Source: Apricaphanius iberus (Eukaryota; Chordata; Actinopteri; Cyprinodontiformes; Aphaniidae). Taken from it: a DNA stretch of 64,000 bases. The notes below the pieces were generated by a model, which saw nothing but the letters and a program-made list of their open reading frames with translations, did no database searches and was not told the origin of the DNA. The stretch covers positions 584,001 through 648,000 of the forward strand of contig JAPXFQ010001502.1 of assembly GCA_028564705.1 (NCBI GenBank), in the 5' to 3' direction. The position numbers and the translations under genes are program-made. Shown here piece after piece: positions 43,180-64,000 of this stretch (positions are counted from its first letter, which is position 1; each line of letters begins with the position of its first letter).

Positions 43180-44506
43180 AGTTGCAAATGAATTTAAATC
43201 ACCTTTTAATATAATTGCAATCTCTGAGACATGGATACATGAGGATAAAGGTACAGATTTTAAACTGAATGGATATGAAATGTTTAGTGTGAACAGACAA
43301 AGTAAGAAAGGAGGGGGTGTGGCTTTATATATTGATAGGAATATTGACTGTAAAATGATTTATAATTTGTCAATGGCAGTGGAAGAAGTTTTTGAATGTA
43401 TAACAGTAGAAATTGCTTTACAAAGAAGGAGAAATATTCTCGTAAACTGTGTTTACAGACCTCCGGCATTAAATTTTAATGTATTTAGAGACTGGATGGA
43501 AAGGTTATTTGCGATAAACACAAAAAGTATTATATTATTCGGAGACTATAATATTGATTTACTAAATGCGAAAACGCATAAAGGTACAGAGGATTCCACT
43601 GATAGTGTTTAGCATTAATTTGTATCCTTTAATCACAAAACCAACCAGAATAACAGCACATAGTGCTGCATTAATTGACAATATATTTACCAGTGAGCCG
43701 ATTATTATTAAACGACATCAGTGATCATCTTCCTGTCTTTATGGTGTATGACATGAACTGTAAACTAATAAAAGAAAATAGTTTTAGTTACTGCAGGATT
43801 AAAACTAAGCAATCTTTACAAGATCTAAAGGATGACTTTGCATGTTATGATTTGGAATTTATTAATAATGAGTCAGATGTAAATGCAGCTTACAACTCCT
43901 TCTTGGAAATATTCATCACGCTTTATAATAAACATTGTCCTATTAGAAAATCCAGAAAGAAAAAGGAGCCAAATACTCCATGGATGACAAAAGGATTGTT
44001 AAACGCATGTAAAAAGAAACATGGCTTACATAAACAATTTCTAAGGCACAAGACTAGTGATGCTGAACTGAAATATAAAAATAAATTAACAAGCATTTTA
44101 AGAGAAAGTAAAAAAGATTATTATACTAAATTACTTAATAGTAAAAGAAACAATATCCGAGATATGAGGAAAACACTGAACAATATAATTGGAGGCAGCA
44201 ATAGTCCTTGTTATCCAGAGTATTTTGTGGAAGACGGCAAAATTATCCGTGATAAGGAGCAAACTGTGGACCGATTTAATAGTTTTTTTGTGAATATTGG
44301 ACCGGAACTGGCGAGAAAAATTCCATCAGAGACCGAACCATTGTGTAACCTTATAGAGTCGAATTCAAAATCAAGGTTTCTCACCCCTGCAGATGAGAAC
44401 GAAGTCTTGGAGACCAAAAGGAAATGCAATAACAAAACATCACAGGATATTGACGGCATAGACATGAAAACAATTAGGAATGTGGCAGAAGTCATTGTAA
44501 GATCTG

Positions 44507-44556
<50 letters not shown>

Positions 44557-45850
44557 GCAACTTGTCATTTCAGTCCGCCCAATTCCCATCCAAAATGAGA
44601 ATAGCCAAAGTCATTCCTTTATTTAAATCAGGACATAAACACTGTTTTACAAAAATTATTCAATTCTAGATTACAAAATTTTATCGAAAAATATTATTTG
44701 CTTTCAAACAGCCAATATGGCTTTAGACATGGTCGCTCAACATCACTCGCTCTAATTGACCTAGTGGAAGAAATTACAAATTGTAATGAAAAAAAGAAAT
44801 TCATAATTGGACTGTTCATTGTTTGCAAAAAGCCTTTGATACAATCGGTCACAGTATTTTGTTAAATAAACTGGGTAAATATGGTATTAGAGGGATTCCA
44901 CAAAACTGGTTACCGAGCTATTTGGGGGACAGACAGCAGTTCTTACAGGTTGTTCAACATAAGTCTGCAAATGGAAATATATTGTGCGGTGTACCCCAGG
45001 GTTCCATTCTAGGACCAACTCTGTTTTTACTGTATATCAATGATATCTGGAACGTCACTAAAAGTATGAAATTTATACTGTTTGCAGACGATACAAATAT
45101 TTTATGTTCAGGTGAGAATTTAAAGCAACTTTTGTTTGAGATTACTCAAGAACTTAAATTAAAAAAAAATATGAATAAATTATCAGTGAATTTAAAAAAG
45201 ACCAAAGTTATGCTCTTTGGGAACCGAAGAAACAATACACAAGTACAAATAACTATTAACGACACTATTATTGATAGAGTGCCACAAAATGTCTTCTTGG
45301 GTGTAGTTATTGATGAGAAGATCTCTTGGAAACTTCATATAAGTTACCTGCGTTCAAAGGTGGCAAAATGTGTTGGTGTGATGAAAAGATGAAGCCCTGT
45401 ACTCGATCAAAATGCCTTATTTATTCTGTATCACTCCTTTATAATGTCATATTTAAATTAGTGTTTAGAAGTCTGGGGAAATTGTTTTAAGACAAATTTA
45501 TTACCGCTAGTCACGCTTCAAAAACGAGCCATTAGAATTGTTCATAAAGTTAAATACAATGACCACACCAACCCACTATTTCTGAACTCATTTAACATAA
45601 AATTAGTTGACTTGGTAAAGTATAAAACTGCTGAAATTATGTACAGGGCCACAAAAATCTCCTTACCTAGTAACATTCAAAATCTCTTTAAAGATAGAGA
45701 TGCTCATCACAATTATAATTTAAGAGGAACCAATCAAATGTATGAGCCAAATGTGAGGACAGAGCTTAAATCCATGCGGAAGGAATCACTTTGTGGAAGA
45801 AATTAGCAGTGGAAATAAAAAGTTGTACAAATCTTATTCCGTTTAAAATA
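43180..45850 (+). mobile_element. 5'-truncated non-LTR retrotransposon (LINE), endonuclease plus RT
   Basis: From 43187 the plus strand reads NEFKSPFNIIAISETWIHED, then SKKGGGVALYIDR and ILFGDYNID, an APE endonuclease. 43675-44495 is the linker and fingers region. 44823-45392 carries KAFDTIGHSILLNKLGKYGI, GVPQGSILGPTLFLLYINDI and FADDTNI, the RT. 45400-45790 is the C-terminus (HHNYNLRGTNQMY). Broken by a missing stretch near 44600-44640, several frameshifts and an (AT)n expansion. APE-type, CR1/L2/jockey-like; exact clade not assigned. Confidence 0.85.
44509..44554 (+). repeat. (AT)n microsatellite inside the LINE
   Basis: About 46 bp of pure AT between fingers and palm regions of the LINE reading frame. 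Confidence 0.95.
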
Positions 45851-45980
45851 ATGTTTAAAAGACGTGATGAGTGAGTACCTGGAGGAGTTAATGTAATGAT
45901 GCCTTCATATACTGTACGTCTTCAATATGTCTGTGTATGGGTGAAGCAAAGCCACACAACTATTGTACTTATGGCAGACG

Positions 45981-46024
45981 TGTGTGTGTATATATATATA
46001 TATATACAGTATATATATATATAT
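45981..46024 (+). repeat. (TG)n/(TA)n microsatellite
   Basis: gtgtgtgta followed by TA repeats interrupted by one cagt. Confidence 0.9.
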
Positions 46025-46990
46025 GGTGTATGGAATGTTATATTTTATAGAATTTTTGATCAATTAATCATTAAATATTCATCAGATATCACATGGTATT
46101 GAGTATAATGACACGAATTGTAAAAGGGGGCCGATGAGTTTTGTGCATCGGCCTGCTAGTGACGTATGTATTGGTTGCTGTGTTTATAGGTGTACAATAG
46201 TGAAGAGGGAGGTGTAGAATCAGAGTAAGTTTGGGCCCGTCTGTCTATGTCACTATAAAGTGTTGTATTGTTTTAATATGTTCTATGTATTGTGTGGTGC
46301 TGTGTGGGGGGGTTGGAATTCCATAAGCGTTGCTTCCTCCATCCCCTTTTCAGACTATATGTATGTAAATTGTTACTTTTGTCTTTTTACGTCTTTATTT
46401 TCCTGTTAAGACATTTCATTGCAATATTTTATTTGCAAGTTTGAAATGAAGTCATAACCTCAAACTGCGTTTGGCGGTTTTGTAGAGCAACAGATGTGGT
46501 AATGTAGGGGTAAAAATGTAGTTTTAATGTGTTACGAAAATGCTATGAAAACTTGTCACATAAGTGTTTATTTTAAAAAAATTGCATTGTGAAAATAAAT
46601 TTCAGTATTATTTCATTTTAAGAAGTACTCATCGAATGTAAGGTTTGTTAAAGGTAGTTGTATTAATACTTTCTGCCACAACCGGCCATTTGAGGATTTT
46701 TGTGATCTTGATGTGGCCTGAAACGGAAATTAGCTCGACGCCTCTGGTTTAGATGCTCCCACACTTGATTACCAACTTGTATTTTTATAAACCAACACAA
46801 GACAATAGCCAAAAAGACTTCAGACTTATTAAAATGTTCCAGTTTATTGAGTTTCAAGATTTTGTAATCAAATTGTTTGACCACCAATTTTCACCGTGGT
46901 AAAGTGTTCCCAAAAAACAGTCTTATCTATATCGTTCCAAATTATTTGATCTCTGGAACGTTTGATTTCTATTACTAATGAATCCATATA
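46025..46990. other. Convergent spacer, no gene seen
   Basis: AT-rich, with a possible 3' flank of the LINE at its start. Short frames lack support. Confidence 0.45.
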
Positions 46991-46999
46991 GTACCCAAC

Positions 47000-47545
47000 C
47001 CTATCTTAAAAAGACTGTTTTCCTTGTTTCTGCCTCCGTCATGTCTAACGGGCTGGGTTATCCTGCGCTTTCTCGATAATTAAACTGCTATACGCTTAAG
47101 GCTGGAGGACAGATCATTTTTCTATACTCTGCTACTTTTCTCTTCTACTACTCTCCATTCGTATTATTTGCTGTTATTTCAATTGTTAACGTTTTAATCT
47201 CCGTAGAAGCTTCACCTCATCTGGTATCGTCCTTCATGTTTTTTTTATGTTGGATGAGGGGAATCGACTGTGATGAAGCTCCCAGTAACTGAACATCCCC
47301 CATGTCCCGTTTCTTTTTTGTTGCCTTCATCAGAAAGTACTCTTAAATCAGTTCTTTTTGTCTCTGCGCCGTCTTCTTGGACTCGAGTCGCTTGTGGCAG
47401 GTGACGGCTCGTACTGAGACGGGTTCTGTTTAAGGTTTCTTCCTGTTAAATGGATTTTTTTTCCTCTCCAATGTTATTAAATGTTCATCCAGGAGGAGTG
47501 AATTCTCCAAGTCAATGCCCCAATGCAATCTGTTGAGATTAATCA
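47000..47545 (+). mobile_element. Rex1-like LINE 3' region, second copy
   Basis: ggtgacggctcgtactgaga, then ggtttcttcctgttaaatgg and attttttttcctctccaatg, parallel the copy at 24760-25070. The tail is degraded. Confidence 0.55.
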
Positions 47546-47559
47546 AATAGAGAGGTTTT

Positions 47560-47870
47560 AAAACTGATTGGAAATGGAATGAAAGTGATGGGACTAAGAA
47601 AGGAAAGAATCCGAATAGGATTAAAGGAGAAAGGAAGGATAGAATTGGAATAAAAAAAATAAATTTGATTAAGAAAGGAAGGCACTGGAATAAGAAAGGA
47701 ATTGTTTTTTAAGAAAGGAAGGAACTGGAATAAGAAAGGAATTGTTTTTTAAGAAAGGAAGGAACTGGAATAAGAACGAACTGGATTAAGAAAGAAACAA
47801 ACTGGATTAAGAAAGGAAGGAATTTGATGAAGAAATTGATTAAGGGTTGAGGAAGAAATTAGGAAATAAA
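47560..47870 (+). repeat. Purine-rich GGAA/AAGAAAGGAAGG tandem repeat
   Basis: Repeated units such as aagaaaggaaggaactggaa, including an exact direct duplication of about 50 bp near 47694-47760. Confidence 0.85.
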
Positions 47871-48100
47871 GGTTACAATATGAGTTCTAATAGAGAGATT
47901 AGAGGTTGGCGAATTAAAGGGTAAAAGGATGAATGGATGCAACGTACAACCCAACAAGTCAAATCTGAAAATAATTAATTTTTCTACATTTATCCAAATG
48001 TGGAAAACACTTCAAGAAAACTGCATACTTTGTGTTAATAAAGGATTCTGTTGCACCATCTTAAAATAAGAATAACAGCTCAGATCTAAAGTTTCTTTGC

Positions 48101-48460
48101 TTTATTAGATTTAATAACGACTCGCTGAAAAAGATAAAAATGCAGATTTCATTTTGAACGAGTAGAAAAGATCAGAGTCGGTTCTGGGTCAGGGAGCATC
48201 CGTTTATTATGTGTTGTAAATGCATGAGTGATAAAACGCGCCGCTGAATGTTCCACGCGGTCGTGAACGCGGCGCGGCTCCACAGTCATCATCAAACACG
48301 TCACAACGTCGATGAAACTGAACGCGGCTCGGTACAGAAAGGCTGATGCGTCTGATGCTCTTTATGGTCGAATCGCCGCCCGGCTGGAAACGTGGAGGAG
48401 GACGGCGCGCTGGCGAAGCGCCGACCCCGCTGACAGCAGGTCGCGGTCGGTCCGGCCGGC
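48101..48460 (-). terminator. abce1: abce1 3' UTR with candidate poly(A) signals
   Basis: Minus-strand AATAAA hexamers at 48203-48208 and 48101-48106. The first would give a 3' UTR of about 240 nt. CpG-rich sequence between stop and signal resembles the exon-proximal composition of the gene. Which signal is used cannot be told. Confidence 0.65.

Positions 48461-64000
<15,540 letters not shown>

Overview
The window reads as nuclear DNA of a teleost fish. Both genes are vertebrate-type, with many short exons bounded by GT..AG introns. Introns and spacers are packed with fish-typical transposons: Tc1, many hAT, PIF/Harbinger and Rex1/L2-type LINE pieces. Species cannot be told from the sequence; a percomorph-like fish is a guess.

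Layout. 1-6.2 kb is spacer upstream of the first gene, with a decayed PIF/Harbinger element at the very start and no gene that I can support. 6.5-40.9 kb on the + strand is complete otud4, an OTU-family deubiquitinase: 21 coding exons that join in frame to 1224 codons plus stop. 41.5-48.1 kb is a convergent spacer holding a Tc1-like remnant, pieces of two LINEs on opposite strands, a Rex1-like 3' end and a purine-rich repeat. 48.1-64.0 kb on the - strand is abce1, the ABC-type ribosome-recycling ATPase with Fe-S clusters: 18 coding exons, complete except for about 15 N-terminal codons beyond the right edge. The tail-to-tail otud4/abce1 pair is the same neighbour arrangement known in mammals, so this is conserved synteny. 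The two genes act in different processes (ubiquitin removal with RNA association; ribosome splitting), and I see no sign that they form one system.

Most of the length is mobile-element debris. The clearest parts are: a near-complete 1.6 kb Tc1 element with TA target duplication and a damaged transposase (34.95-36.55 kb); a nested stack with a TA-flanked transposon outside and a hAT element plus a Myb/SANT-carrying element inside (27.58-30.48 kb); a hAT element in otud4 intron 9 whose empty site is visible in another copy of the host repeat 5 kb away; nested hAT-like elements in an abce1 intron (57.7-59.1 kb); and a 29-bp minisatellite with an 87-bp higher-order period in otud4 intron 20 (39.7-40.3 kb).

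I found no previously undescribed multi-gene system. The items worth a second look are the transposon architecture, the transposon end only about 30 bp from an otud4 splice acceptor, long pyrimidine tracts on the sense strand of both genes, and the higher-order minisatellite. All family calls come from reading motifs by eye; no database search was possible.
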